DNA of 64,000 bases from Blepharisma stoltei (GCA_914767885.1 CAJZBQ010000043.1:186001-250000), one strand, 5' to 3'; shown: positions 20,991 to 33,768, numbered from the stretch's first letter. The notes: generated from the sequence alone by a model not told the origin. Made by a program: numbers and translations.

Positions 20991-23900
20991 ATGAATTCAG
21001 CTATAGCAAAAGTTCTGAATAAAGTATTAGGAGATTTTGTTGAAGGATTAAGCTCAGATCAGCTGAATATATCAATGTTCAGCGGTGAAGTTTCACTAAA
21101 AAACCTCAGACTAAAAAAAGAAGCCCTTCAGAAACTAGGTCTACCATTTAATCTCACATCTGGATTCGTCGGTCGTCTATTTATGAAAATCCCATGAAAA
21201 TCTCTTGGCTCAAGCCCTTTGCAAGTTGAAGTAGAAAATGTATTTGCTTTGGTAAATCCTAAACCCCCAACAGAATGAAGTGAATCTAAAGAAAGGGAAT
21301 CAGCTATAATTAGTAAAGCACTCGCATTAGAAAGTTTTGAAGCTTTAAATTCAAGCTTAGAACTAAATTCTGCTGAGCCTGGGTATATTGAAAAATTGAT
21401 ATCAAAAATAATTGACAATTTAATCGTGAACGTAAAAAATATTTACTTGAGATATGATGATTCTGTTAGTTTATTTAAAATATGGTGTCGGACCAATTTT
21501 CTGGTTTATCGATCGAAATTCATCTCTTGCATATCTTAATTATGAAATTTGGTTTCCCTGGTAAAATTATCCCAGCTTCGTCAGGAAAGCAAGAGCCGGA
21601 TGGTTTGCCCTATCCGGCTCCTGACCTTAGGTAATCGGATTTTCTAGAAGGGTGCCGCCTACTTGTGGAGACTGGGACCTTTAGGTTGCCTGACGCCCAA
21701 GTAGGTAGCCTGAGAATTAAATTTAATTGAAATAATTCTGTTAGTTCAATTGAACATTTTTCAGTCGGGGTTATTCTCAGAGAAATGAAAGCTGAAACTT
21801 GTAACTCAAAATGGGTCCCTGAATATGTCCCAGAAAGTAACGTCTGCTTTAAACTGACAACAGTGAAAGGCTTTGCATTATTTTTTGATTATGGAAAAGA
21901 TATGATAAAAATTGAAGAAGACTCAGGAAAAAATTTAGCTGTTGCTTTAGAAGAGCTTGCAAATTTAGAACTTTTGACTAATGCAGAGCACAAATATTTG
22001 CTTTCTCCAATTGATATCAGAATTGAATTGATTTTATATAAAGATTCAAAAAAGTATGATACACCTCAAGGGTTATTGACAATACACCAATCTGATGTAG
22101 TTTTCAGTGTTTTTCCAGGGCAGCTGACCCATGTTTTGAAGCTTGTTGAATTTATTGATTTATTTAAATCTTTCCAAAAAGGAGTTGAAAGATCAGCTCA
22201 AGAGCGAAAATTCACAAAGAATGAAGCTAAAAATTATAGGGAAACTTATAAGAAATGGCGCTCACTAACCATTAATAAGCCAAAAGAAGCAGAAAAACTT
22301 AAAAAAGTGTTAGACGAGCAGGAACAAGGTGTAGATATTGAAGAACTAACGAAGGAAAGAAATAGAGCTTTAAAAGAAACAGAAATAATTAGAAGAGAGG
22401 AAGAAAAAAGAAAAGAAATTGAAGAAATTAAAAATAAACCTATTGAAGGAGGTCTATCAAAATTCAAAGGCTGGTTTGGAGGAGGAAAATCAGAAGAAGA
22501 AAAAAAGAAAGAGCAAGAAGAAAAAAATATGAAAATTAAAAAAGCTGAAGAAGAATTAAAATTAATTTTACAGGAAAAAGAGCAGGTTAGTGATTATGTA
22601 GAAATGAGTGGAGCTATGCCTGTATCACTAAATGGACCTTTGGATTGGGTTCAGTGAAGAGTTCTTTTTGATGTGAAAAGCTCTAAGCTTATAATTTTTG
22701 ACGAAAATACAGAAATGCTGTCAGGAGAGCTTATTCCCCTTCGTGATCCGACCCAGAGGATCAATTTTTTTTTAAAGCAATTATATATGCATCTTATAAT
22801 AAATTATTTTCCGAAATTAAAAAATCCAAATTCGCAAAAATTGGAAAGTAAAAATAAATTTAATTTATTAACTTTAACTTTTAAAATGTAAGCTAAATTC
22901 AACAGAATTCTAGAGATTTATTATATATTAAAATTTGTTCGCTCACAGAAGGTGATTTTTTTTTCGTTAACGGAAGGGAATTTAGAGATTTTTCTGTTGA
23001 TTTTGGTTTACGGCCTAACACTTTATATGTTTTTCTGAAGTTTGGGACTTTAGTAGTAAATGATAATGTCACAAAAAGTCAAATTTTTCCTGACATCTTC
23101 AAAGGTAGTCATTTAGATATACAGTTTGATCAATACCCCGTAAATACGCTCAAAGCTTCAGGCGGAGAATCTCTTATCTGTCTTCATCCACAATCCTTAT
23201 TTTCCATCACAAACGTTTATTTAGGCGCTCTCACAAAAAATGTAGACGTAAACAAATACCTTTCAGAAGCCTCAGAAAAAACAGGACAAATTATAGAAAA
23301 AGGTGACAAATACCTCAAAGATATGATAAAAACTGGGACTCAACAAAGCATTATACTAGACGTCACTCTAAAATCCCCTATAATTATCATCCCAACAGAC
23401 AGTAATTCTTTAGAAAAACCATTTTTAGTCATCGATAACGGTACATTTACAGCTTCAACTTCCATAGAAACATTAGATGGGCTTGATTTTGACCGCTATA
23501 ACTTTTTAATTAAAAAAGTAAAAGTCTGCTCAGTCTTGCCATGCGAGTCTGTTGAAAAATGGCATAAAGGTGACATTGAGAATATTTTAGATCCTTTTGA
23601 CATAGAAATGGTGCTCTTTAATTGTAAAATCGCCCAAACAATGGTTCCCAGCATCAGGGTAAAATCAATTATTGACAAAATTATTTTAAAACTGACAGAT
23701 TCCCAGCTATTGATTTTTATAGAAATTTTGAATTTATTTAGCAATCAGGAAAAAGTAGAAATAGAAAGGAAAAATGAAGAGATAAAAGAAGACGAAGAAT
23801 TAATAGAAGGAAAAGGCTTTAAAGATAACTTAAAAGAAATTGGAGAAATTCTTAGCATAGCAGCCAATATCAGACTTAATGAAATCCAGCTGAACATTAT

Positions 23901-26900
23901 TGAGAAAAACCTACCTTTAACAAAAATTGCGATAAATGATATTGATCTCAACGTAAAATCAGATAAATATGGAAACATAGATTTGGATTTTATATTAGAA
24001 AAGCTGGCTATTGAAGATTTACGGCCTGATATAGAATTTCCTAATGTCGTTTCGAACCCATTAGAATACCAGCGAGAATGAGACACAGATGAAAATACTT
24101 CATATGAGAATATGACTCAAGTAAAAATTTTTATTCATTTAAAACCCAGAAATGACCAATTAGATGTAGGAGTTCGGCTTAATGACATTCGGTTTGTGGC
24201 ATGTGCCAGCTATGCTGAATCTCTATTAAAATTTGCTAGTCACCAATTAAATCAAATACAGCAAGCCAAAAGTGTCCAAGTAAAGGCAAAACCAGTGTCC
24301 ACCGCCACTACGACTTATCATAGCCGCTTTTCTGTGCTTTTTTCGAATTTTGAGCTATGGGTTCCTCTAGATCCTTCTAACCCTAAATCAAAAATAGCAA
24401 GTTTTTCTCTATCATTATCAACTATTTATACAGCCAGTGCTGAAATTAAGTATACTTATGATGTACTATGAAGGGTCATTTCAAGTGAAAATATATGGGC
24501 AGAAGAAGATGCCAGCGTTGACATAAGGCAACTTAATGCTATGCTTGGGTATTCAAAAAATAATTTAATGAGGACAGACAAAATCACTAGAGATTTAATT
24601 ACCCCGTCCAGAATTTCAGCTAGCTATAAGTCAATAACAAATGAAGCTTCCACCAAAATGGAAGCAAATTTGAGCATTGAGAGTTTATGTGTGGTATATG
24701 GATTTAGGGACATTTTATTTTTCCAAGAAGTCGCAAAACCATGGCTTGCTATTGATTTTTCTCAATTTTCCGAAAAAAAGAAATCACATAGCCAGGTGGA
24801 AAATAAAGATACAATACATTTTAGCTTTGATTGTGACTCTTTGCAGCTGACTATGCTGGAGGATACTACAAAAAATCCTTATAGTTTACTTCATATGCAA
24901 TTTTCTAATATGATGGCTACAGGGGAACAAAAAGAGTCCCAAAAATTTGAATTTTCCACAATAATGAATATAAATTATTATAATTCTTATAATTCAACGT
25001 GGGAGCCTTTATTGGAAGATTGGAATTTTAGCTTGCTTATGAAGCAATTAAACCCAAAAGCGCCTATTGAATTAGCTTTAGTAAGCTTAGAGACTTTGAA
25101 TATAAATTTATCATATAGCATGGCAGAAACTGTAAGTTTAATTATCATAAATAAAAAGGCATTCGGTTCGAGAGAAATTAGCTTTGCTAATTTTCTCTCC
25201 CTCATGGAATTTTATTTATGGGGTTAGGTTTTCACTCGAGAACTTCTGGACAGCAATAGCGGGTTTAACTCTGGGGATAACCAGAGGAACTGCTCCTCAG
25301 TCCTCTCAAGATTTCGGGCTTTTTACCTCTCAGCACATCTCCACGGGAAGATGACCCTCAGGCGGAACACGCGCAGGAGCTGAGTCGAGACAAGGGCGAC
25401 GGCATCGCGCCGGGTGAGACGTGCAGCAAGACTGGTGAAGCAGGAGTTGATAGAAGGCTTGGCTAGGGCTGACCTGTTCCAAGATGGCTCGCCTACGTCA
25501 CTAGTTTTGCCATAAGCCCTTTTGGGCTGCGGCACTAGACACCTTAAACACCAGATAATTAAGTAAGTAAGTAAGTAAGTAAGTTTAATTATCAAAAGAT
25601 TTAGCCAGAATTTAAGTGATTGGGGAAATGAAAAATTCTATGAACAAGGTGAAGAAATGGATGGGCTTAACAAAAAAACATATAAAATTTACAATAAATT
25701 AGGGAAAGATTTAGAAGTCTGAATAGATTCCCCAAATGCCGCTCATTGGAAACTGAAAAATGAAAAAAGTGTTAAATTCGGCCAAGACCAAATAAATAGC
25801 TTGTTTATGGTAAATTTAGCGCATTCAAAAACTACGTCTATGCTTCAGACAGCACAGACACCAAGTGCTATCGCTTTAACGCTTGAAAGCTTTTATTCAG
25901 TCCATGGGATTATCATAGAAAATGCTGGGATGCAGTTAGTCATGATTTCTAATGGGGATACCCAATACCCGATTTTAATCAATGTAAAAAGCTATGAAAA
26001 TAAACAAGAAATCCATATACAAAGTGGTATAGTGATTATGAATAACACAGATTTCCCTATCACTTTGATATTAAATACTGATGAAATGACTATAAAAGAA
26101 AACAGCTCATCTTCTCTATAGAATTTTCTCATAGATGGTGCTGTTTGTCCTTGATTTGCCCACTGGGAAAATTTTTTGGTTCGACCAGTACCATATGGTT
26201 TGGTCAAACCAAAAAATTTTCCTAGTGGGCAAATCAAGGGCAAACAGTGCCATCTATGGAAAAATTCTATACCTTTTTCTTGGCTTGATTCTGCTTCAAA
26301 AATAGCGATTAAAACCAGTACAGGAACACTCGAAATAACGTCAACCGCAATGCTCCGTATCGATGAAAACTTGTATGTGCTCATTGAAAATTTCAGTTAT
26401 ATTTTTGATGGTGTCAGAACTTTAAGAGTTATGGAAATTAACCCTCCGATTTTATTTGAAAATTTATTGCCTTGTCCTATGACTGTTTATTATGATGAAA
26501 ATTCGTCATCAGATTTGATATTATCAGGAACTCATGCAGCTATATACAAGTTTAACCCAGAGCAGAAATTTAAATTTGAAATCCATATAGATGAAAATAC
26601 CAAGGTAAGCACAGGCTGGATTAATTCTTTTGAAAAAGCAAGAATTTCGCTGCTTGAGAAGCCAAAAAGCAGTCTTCATTTAGAAAAATCAGTAAAAGAC
26701 TTTAGATCTTGTAGTAATTTAGACTTACTAGATCTAGAAAAAACAAGCCAAGATGCCCAAGAATCACTTAAAAATATTTTAATTACAATTTCAGCTGAAC
26801 ACATAATCATCAATAAAACGGGGCATGATTTGCAGGTTGAAAGCCTTTTAGTAGAAAAAAACCAAATTGGCTTTTTTTCAAGCAAAAAGAATAAAATAAA

Positions 26901-29900
26901 AATTAAATTCCCTGAAGAAGACCAATGGAGTGGTGGATTTAATAAAAATACAATAGGGATTTCTGGCCTTGTAAAAGTCCCTAAAACTCTTCAAGAAAGG
27001 AATATAAAAACTTTGATGTTTGGCGTGAATATTGCCAATGCCCCACTTCCTCTAGTAAAAACAAAAGTTATTACCTTATGTCCAAGATATATAATTGCTA
27101 ATTATTTAGGATACCCAGTCTATATAAAGCAATACGATAAAAGAAAAAACCAGCAATTCACAAAATTCAGACTAGAGGATAATGAAAAAATCCAATACCA
27201 GCCTGATGACTTATCAATCCAAGTAGGAGTCCAAGTTTCAGCTGATGGAAATAGATGGTCTGGGCCATTTAATATTGATGATCTTGAAGATTTCCAAATA
27301 CGTTTTCCAGGAGAAGAACAAGTCATTGTTGAAGATAACACTTTATTTAAGCTTGAAGACAATACATGACATATCCCAAGACAAACTAATGGTAATATGC
27401 ATTATGCCCGCATTGTTGTTTCATCTGAAGATGAAGCCACAATTTTTATAAATTTTGTTGTCCCAAAAAATCCTGAATATAAAATTTCAAATCATACTGA
27501 AGAAATAATCACGATAAAACAAAGCGGATTTGATGATTTTTCAATGACTATAAAGCCAGGGAGTGTCGTTCCATGGGCTTTTGATGATAATTTGGTAAAT
27601 AATAAAAAAATTATTGTGGAAAGTGAAAATGCGAAAAATAAATACTCGTTGGAAAAAATCCAAAAACAGAAAAATTTTGGAAACCATAAAGTAGAAGTCG
27701 TAGTCGAAGGGGTAACTAGGCAGCTTAATATAAGTGAGCCTGATCTTCCTAAAGGGACTAGTATTGTCCAAGCTCTATATGAAATGTTTGCTGTGAAATC
27801 ATCATTTAAAGTTTTATTAGAAATGAAAGGGATAGGTCTTTCGATAATTGATGAAAAGCCGACAGAAAAAATTTATATCAGTATGATGGGCTTGTTTGCC
27901 AAGCTTAAAAAGACTGATATTCTTTTTGGGAAAAGATTAGACACAGCCTTAAAAGCTGATATAAAATTGGGGAATTTCCAAATAGATAATATGGATAATA
28001 TGAATAGCATGTTTCCTGTAATCTATTCCCCTGTCGCTATTAACAAAGAAGAATCAGGAGAAATCGTTCCATTTATCCAATTTAAGCTTCAAAGAGAGAT
28101 CAGAACGTGCATAAATCAGCAGTCAAATACAATAGATAAAATTAGCTGGCTCGAGCTTCTCATACAAAGTATGCAGGCAAAAATCAATGAGGATACTTTG
28201 TGGACATTATTAAAATTACAAGGAAATATCCTTGATAAACTCAATGCTTCACTTGAAAATTTGTCGACTGAAAATAAAGGGAAATATATGAAAGATTTAT
28301 ATCCTCAGCTTGCGGCTACACAGCCAGTTTTACCATTTGATCCTACCCTCATGAATAAAAAAACTTATTTTTTATTTATAAGATTATGCGCTATCAAATT
28401 AAATCTGACGTTCAGAAAAAAAATGACACAAATCAGACTTGATCCTAAAAAAGGTTTTGGGGCAGCAGGTTTATTAGAAACCCTTAGTGGAGCGTTTGCG
28501 AATATTTCTGACTCACCTTTGTTTTTCAGAGAATTAATGATGACTCAATGCTTCCAAACCCTAGACAATCTAACCTGGATTATCATGAAAAATTATATTA
28601 GACAAGGGATTATTCAAGTATACAAAATATTAGGATCTTCTGATATGATCGGTAATCCTATAGGACTTGTTGATAAACTAGGGACAGGCGTTTTTGAATT
28701 TTTCAATGAACCCGCAAAAGGACTTCTTAAAGGTCCGAAATCATTTGCCCAAGGAGTAGGAAAAGGCTTCAAATCTTTAGTAAGAAATATAAATAATATG
28801 ATGGCGGCGACAAGATAAGTCCTTGTATATGATTTATCACTTTGGACATAGAATATGTCCTTGCCGACGACTCACCACTTTGGGTGCCAAATGGCTTTAT
28901 ACCTAAACCAAGGCTCGGGTCCTTTAGGGCTGGATGAGTGGATAAACCTTGGGGAGTAAGCTGGCGACCATTCCAGTCAAGTATTAGTTATCCGATGATT
29001 TTTTGGGCCACAGGTTCTTTCCCTGCTGACTTAGGAGGGCTGTGGTTCTTTTTTTCGGGTGTCGCCTCTCCCAAAAGTGGCTGAAAGAGGTATTGGGCTA
29101 GACTTTACTCCGTAGCATCCAATAGCATACTGACATGGCGTCTTTCTAATCCGTCTATAGTAGAGTGTTCCAAATGCGGCTATGGGTTTGAGTTGGTCGA
29201 AAGCGAGCGGAGACATCAAATTTGAAATACGTTAAGACTCTTAATTTAGTAGGAAATGTTATAGCTGGCGGCTTTGGATCAGTCTCAAAAATAACTGGGT
29301 CTCTTTATAAAGTTGTAAAACAAGTAGGAGGAAATGATGAAGACGTTCATAAAATCAATGAATCTGACAATATTGGAAAAAACATGTATGAAGGGTTTAA
29401 AGGCGGAGTTATGGATGTAGCTGACGGAATTAAAGGAGTTTTCACAAAACCATGGAAAGGTGCTAAAGAAGGAGGAGCCAAAGGATTCTTCAAAGGGCTT
29501 GGCTCCGGAGTCGCAGGTCTCGTTGTCTCACCTGTCGCCGCTGTTTTGAAATTTGGGTCCACAATTACTGGAGGAGTATCATCAGCTGCCATTCTATTAG
29601 CTAGAGGAAAAGTCCAAACTTTGGGAAGAGTTCGATTTCCTAGGCAGTTTGGCGCTAGAAGAATTTTGGAAGCTTATAATAGTGAATTAGCAGAGGCCCA
29701 GGAGCTTTTAAAGAATCTTCAAGGTCATAAAGGAGAACAAATGATTTATTATATTCATATAGTTGAAGAAGAAGACCTCATATTAATTTTGACGACAAAA
29801 TATATTTTATTTTTAGTTGATGCTGAGCTCATAAAGCAGCTAAAAGTGGAAGAAATTGATAAGCTAGAAGTTCATAGGTTTGATAAACAATTTTATATGT

Positions 29901-30061
29901 GTGTAGCAACGCCCAAAGATGAATTTGTTTTAAAGAGCTGGTCTTATGGGCCGATTGCCAAAATGTACACTGCTGTTATCTCGCTTCCAAATTCATTGAA
30001 AAATAGGAAATCAATTGCAAAAGTTAAAGTTCCTGCACATTATAAAAGAGAATGCTGCTAA
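20991..30061 (+). CDS. VPS13: VPS13 family bridge-type lipid transfer protein
   Basis: Starts MNSAIAKVLNKVLGDFVEGL, the chorein N-terminus. ISMFSGEVSLKNLRLK and KNIYLRYDDSVS follow, then the long beta-groove region and VAB-like part (LEDNEKIQYQPDDLSIQV), and the C-terminal GTGVFEFFNEPAKGLLKGP, GFKSLVRN, GSVSKITGSLYKV, with a PH-like end. VPS13 moves phospholipids at membrane contact sites. Five insertions are removed (21472-21734, 22732-22982, 25147-25578, 26117-26269, 28789-29244, with one duplication copy where present). The rest is 7,476 nt, 2,492 codons, shorter than the roughly 3,100 of yeast Vps13. Several UGA-Trp; no introns needed. Confidence 0.95.
21472..21734 (+). mobile_element. 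SINE-like insertion, family 3 (263 bp)
   Basis: Perfect 12-bp duplication ATTCTGTTAGTT (21460-21471 and 21735-21746), containing TA. Begins TTAAAATATGGTGTCGG-like and is clearly homologous to the minus-strand element at 52818-53243 (shared GCAAGAGCC, CTGACCTTAG, GGAGACTGG). Excision gives DDSVSSIEHFSVGV. Confidence 0.85.
22732..22982. mobile_element. MITE family A IES (251 bp)
   Basis: TA 22732 and 22983. Left motif CCCCTTCGTGATCCGACC with a decayed facing copy. Right: tandem inverse copies (TTGTTCGCTCACAGAAGG; TTTCGTTAACGGAAGGG). Excision joins MLSGEL to RDFSVDFGLRPNTLYVF. Confidence 0.88.
25147..25578 (+). mobile_element. SINE-like insertion, family 1 (432 bp) with (TAAG)n tail
   Basis: Perfect 15-bp duplication GTAAGTTTAATTATC (25132, 25579). 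Same 5' end and stem-loop as the copy at 808 (GGCATTCGGTTCGAGAGAAA). The 3' end is a run of about seven TAAG units, typical of a SINE tail. Excision gives AETVSLIIKRFSQNLSDW. A diverged reverse copy lies at 37879. Confidence 0.88.
26117..26269. mobile_element. 153-bp near-perfect palindrome IES
   Basis: Arms of about 70 nt pair with few mismatches (AGAATTTT...GGTTCGACCA against TGGTCAAACC...AAAATTCT). Only the register TA 26117 to TA 26270 keeps the frame (NSSSSL-PFSWLDSASK). Others shift it. Confidence 0.9.
28789..29244 (+). mobile_element. SINE-like insertion, family 4 (456 bp)
   Basis: 13-bp duplication TTTAGTARGAAAT (28776, 29245) with one mismatch, containing TA. Begins ATAAATAATATGATGGCGG, like the ATATGGCGG start of family 2. 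Excision gives GKGFKSLVRNVIAGGFGSVS, the conserved VPS13 C-terminal motif. Confidence 0.85.
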
Positions 30062-30670
30062 GTTAAAACTTAAAATTAAATTAAATTCCTCATTTTAAAT
30101 GGAAATTCATTTAATATTCAAAATAATTCAAAAAAGGCTTCTTAATTAAAATAATTTTCAGAATTGAATAGCAAAGTCAAAATTGAGAGATTGAAGAGTT
30201 TTTGATAAAGGCTTTATTAGGAGAGAGAAAAGAACTTAAGGTCACATATATTATTGTAGCAAAAGAAATTGCTTATTATATTTTAAATTTTTTGAAAGGA
30301 ATCTTCGGCTTCGAAAATTAAAGAATAGGCCTTAGTATGAAAATTTAAGACATTCTTATTCAGTTTGGAGAATATGCCAGCGATTTAGTTAGATGAAATT
30401 ATTTTTAAGTCAAGTCTTTTTATTCTTACTTTTTTTATACTCATATCTAAGCTAATCTGTCGAAAAAATAAATATTCCAATTATCCAGTATGAAACCCAT
30501 AAATCCCCAAAAAAACCTCTCCAATTTAAAGTTTTTAAAATTTGAATATAATATAAGAATAACAATAACCTACGACTATGCTTTCAGTTAATTCAATAAA
30601 TTTAAATTTAAATATTAACAAAGATTTCATGTTATAACCTTTTTAGTTAAAGATAAGCAATTCAAGCCAT
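30062..30670. other. spacer, no gene assigned
   Basis: Convergent spacer between VPS13 and the minus-strand gene ending at 30671. A plus-strand stretch of 46 open codons ends near 30321 (LKVTYIIVAKEIAYYIL) but has no Met and could be chance. Confidence 0.35.
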
Positions 30671-31639
30671 CTAGCCCATAACTAATATATTCCCATTCTT
30701 AAACCCAACGTAAATTTCCAGGGTGTCCCTATTAACGCCAAAGCCTTTAATTTGATCCTCAAATATGGGCAAATTAAAAGTATTTACAATTTGCCGGGTT
30801 TCAATTGAGATTATAATGACGAGTGATCTCAATTGATCGAGGACAAAAACATAGCCATTGGCGTCACTGATAGTGAGTCTAGAGGATTTTACTATAATAT
30901 ATTCATCAAGGTGCGAGAGGAAGGCAGCTCGACCTTCGTCGAAAAATACTAATGCGTCATTTGAAGATTTAGGCCTGAAGAAAGTTCTTGGATGGTATTT
31001 CGTGTATGTCCTGCTCTCTAAAGTAACGTAATTTGTCTTAATTAACTTGTTTTCATCATATCCAATAACTAGGTAGCTACCTATTATCTCTCAGTAAAAT
31101 AAGGTTCCATGTGTCCTTAGGTTGATGCGGTAGGTGTTGCCGGTGCTCAGCTCGCGAATCTCAAACTTGAGACCATTTTTTCTGAAGCCGCATATTATTA
31201 AACATGCTCCTGAGTACTTTGCTTTGTAACCCTCGCGTAGGACGCAGCTATACGCACATGATCCTAATTCACCATCAAGAAGCCAAAAGGTGTCACCTGC
31301 GCATATGACCATGTAATTGTCTACGAAGTTTGCAAGCTGGGTGATCGTGTCGCTGATGTCTATAAAGGTGAAGACCTTGACGCGCCTTATGAGGTTATTG
31401 TTAAGGTCTGATATGCTAAACATATAAAACCTGACCTTGTCACTGGTAACTTTTGATACAATCAATAATAGAGAGTCACCGAATTTTTCAATACCAATAG
31501 CGTTCTCATTTGCATTTGATAGCTTTAAAGACATTGAAAGGTTTGGTGAATGGTGGTAAACAAGGCTACCTTCCTCATTGATTGAGCAAAAAAAGTCCTC
31601 ATAGCCATTGAAGAAAACTACTCCCTTGAAACGAGCCAT
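30671..31639 (-). CDS. hypothetical beta-propeller-like protein
   Basis: 322 residues, starting MARFKGVVFFNGYEDFFCS. Regular short beta-strand phrases with alternating hydrophobics (GSLVYHHSPN, DSLLLIVSKVTSD, NGYVFVLDQLRSLVIII, EIYVGFKNGNILVMG) suggest a WD40- or kelch-like propeller, but no canonical WD or kelch repeats are present. One UGA-Trp (LFYWEIIGSYLVIG). Uninterrupted. Slightly GC-richer than its neighbours. Confidence 0.75.
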
Positions 31640-32103
31640 TGCAAGTGAATCAGCTTCATGAGTGAGCCATTTCTAAATAAAGCTTACTTGACTATTTCAG
31701 TTGTAACTCCGAATAGATGCATCAGAGAGACTCAGAGTCGCTCCTACTCCAAGTTCTCGCGATAAAATAAGATCTCGAATTCGAAAAGTTTCCATGTATA
31801 TTATAATGTAGGAATTATTGATGGCGTCGATAAGATTTGTATTTTAGTGCGTTTAACCTTAATAAGCAGACTAATATATATATAAACTTCAATTAAAAAC
31901 TCTTTCAATTTTATTGAAAATTTTTCGATTTTATTGAAATTTCTTTTCCTTTCATTTTTTCTCAACGTCTTCTTGATTTTGATGCTAATGTTTTTTAGAC
32001 GCCATTACGGGAGAATATAAGGTTATTATTGTTGTGTTGGGTTGGATCTGTATTAAGACTGATTTTAAGAATGATCTAATGTATAACAAAAAATTTAAGC
32101 CTA
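31640..32103. other. spacer upstream of the bromodomain gene
   Basis: Divergent promoter region. The first exon of the bromodomain gene may lie here: an ATG at 31988 (MFF) could join by a TA-bounded excision 31996-32124 to TVQDETLLINDRP. The ends show no symmetry, so this is only a possibility. Confidence 0.3.
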
Positions 32104-33454
32104 AAACACAAGTTTTTCTCAACTTACAGTTCAAGATGAAACACTACTAATTAATGATAGACCTATCGAGCCAGCCCTTAATAAAAAAGTCAAGCTTTCA
32201 AATGGTAAGCCTATCTTAAGAGAAGCCAGGCCAACAATGTCAGTTGGATTTAAAACAATCCGAAAAATTCTTCAGAAAATAATAAAAGACCCTGCGTCCG
32301 CAAGTTTTCGAAAGCCAGTTAACCTAAATGAGTACCCTGACTACTATTCAAAAGTTAAAGAACCTATTGATTTATCTACAATCAAAACGAAATTATATGA
32401 AAATAAATACGAAATAGGCTATCAATTTGCTAGTGATATGCGATTGCTATGAAGTAATTCATTTTTGTATAATAAAAGAGGATCAGAGCTTTACCAAATT
32501 ACTTTAGTACTAAGCTCTGTTTTTGAAAAGCTTATGAGAGGAAATGAAAGCTTGGTATTGAGCCATGATTATGATTATTCAAAAAAGCATAAAAAAATAG
32601 ACGAAAAACCAATAGAAAAATCAATAGAAAAGGTGATAGAAAAGCCAGAGGCAAAATCTGAAGAAAAAGCTGATGAAAAGACAACTGAAAATTTAGATAA
32701 TGATATTCAGGAGCCTATTGAAGCCAAAAAAACACCAAGAAAAAAGAGGAAAACTGCAAACAAAAAGCCAATCACTTTGATAGAAGATGAAAAAGAACCA
32801 GAAAATAATTCAGAAAATCTACCTAATAATTCTCAAGAGCTTTCAGAAAATATAAAAACACCAAAACTAAAACGAAGAGCTGCTAATGAAAAGCCAATGA
32901 CCATTATAGAGAAAAAAAAACTTTGTTTAGACATAAAAAAGCTGAACCAAAGATTTTTAAATGGGGTCCTCGAAATAGTGAAAAAATGTATGGACATTAA
33001 TGGAAAACAGTTTGAGTTTGACATAGACAAACTGCCAGCTGGAATTTGTAGGGAACTAGAAAAATACGTAAAGTTCTGCATGAAAAGTTGTTCTGGCAAG
33101 CAAAGAAAAAGAAATCCAGCGAACAGCAAAGATAAGCAAAATTTAAATGATCAACAGCCAGGAAGCAGTGAAATGAAAATAGAAGAACTAAGGATGCCTC
33201 AACAAGTACAGAGCTTAATGCAGAAAAATTATGAAGAAGAACTAATTGGAAATATAAATTCAAGTGAAAGCGAGAATGAGAATGAGAGCGATATGGAGCT
33301 AATGCATGATGTGGGCCTTATTCCTCCAAATAAAGAAGATAGTGAAAGCCTGCCGAGGGCTTCTAATATTTGGAATGAAGCTAGCGATAAATGCTTTATG
33401 CCTTCGAAGTTTAATAAACAAAACTCGGCTGCCGAAATAATAGAAATAAATTAA
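32104..33454 (+). CDS. BET-type bromodomain protein (bromodomain plus NET domain)
   Basis: Chromatin reader of acetylated lysine. The bromodomain runs from about 32237: MSVGFKTIRKILQKII, NEYPDYYSKVKEPIDLSTI, SDMRLLWSNSFLYNKRGSE (the Asn of FLYNK is the expected acetyl-lysine contact), with UGA read as Trp in LLW. A Lys/Glu-rich linker follows, then a NET domain, KKLCLDIKKLNQRF...FEFDIDKLPAGICRELEKYV, diagnostic of BET proteins. An acidic tail ends NKQNSAAEIIEIN. One bromodomain instead of two. The frame is open back to about 32104 without ATG; the first in-frame Met is 32237, and the true start is unresolved. Confidence 0.85.
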
Positions 33455-33768
33455 ATTTAAAGCCAAAGCAATTTTCTGAAGCTAATTTAAATATAAAGAT
33501 ATTTTACATTTCAATTTGGGAAGACTAAAATAAATAATTATATAGAGAAATTTTAAAATCAATAAATTTGGTAATAAAAATTTGATAAATTGCAATTTAA
33601 AAAATTTGCTTCTAAATGCCTTTTATAAATTATAATTATAATAATGCTGAATTTTAACTTATTTTCCTAAATTTCTATTTTATTTATGTTCTTAATTATT
33701 GTTAATTTTATTGAAAATTTTAAAATTTGGAAAGAAATAGGTCAAATTATTTCATTTTAAGTGAAAAT
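33455..33768. other. spacer, no feature seen
   Basis: Very AT-rich. Upstream region of the aldo-keto reductase gene. No frame, repeat or palindrome of note. Confidence 0.4.

Noticed and set aside
25561-25584. (TAAG)n run as a possible telomere-like or CRISPR-like repeat
   Set aside because: Only about seven tandem units at the 3' end of an element bounded by a target duplication; best explained as a SINE tail. No CRISPR repeats occur in the window.
30180-30325. Coding exon downstream of VPS13
   Set aside because: 46 open codons without Met; expected by chance at this base composition with only two stop codons.
31996-32124. IES upstream of the bromodomain gene joining an ATG at 31988
   Set aside because: The joint is in frame, but the ends show no repeat, no conserved residues support it, and other starts are possible.
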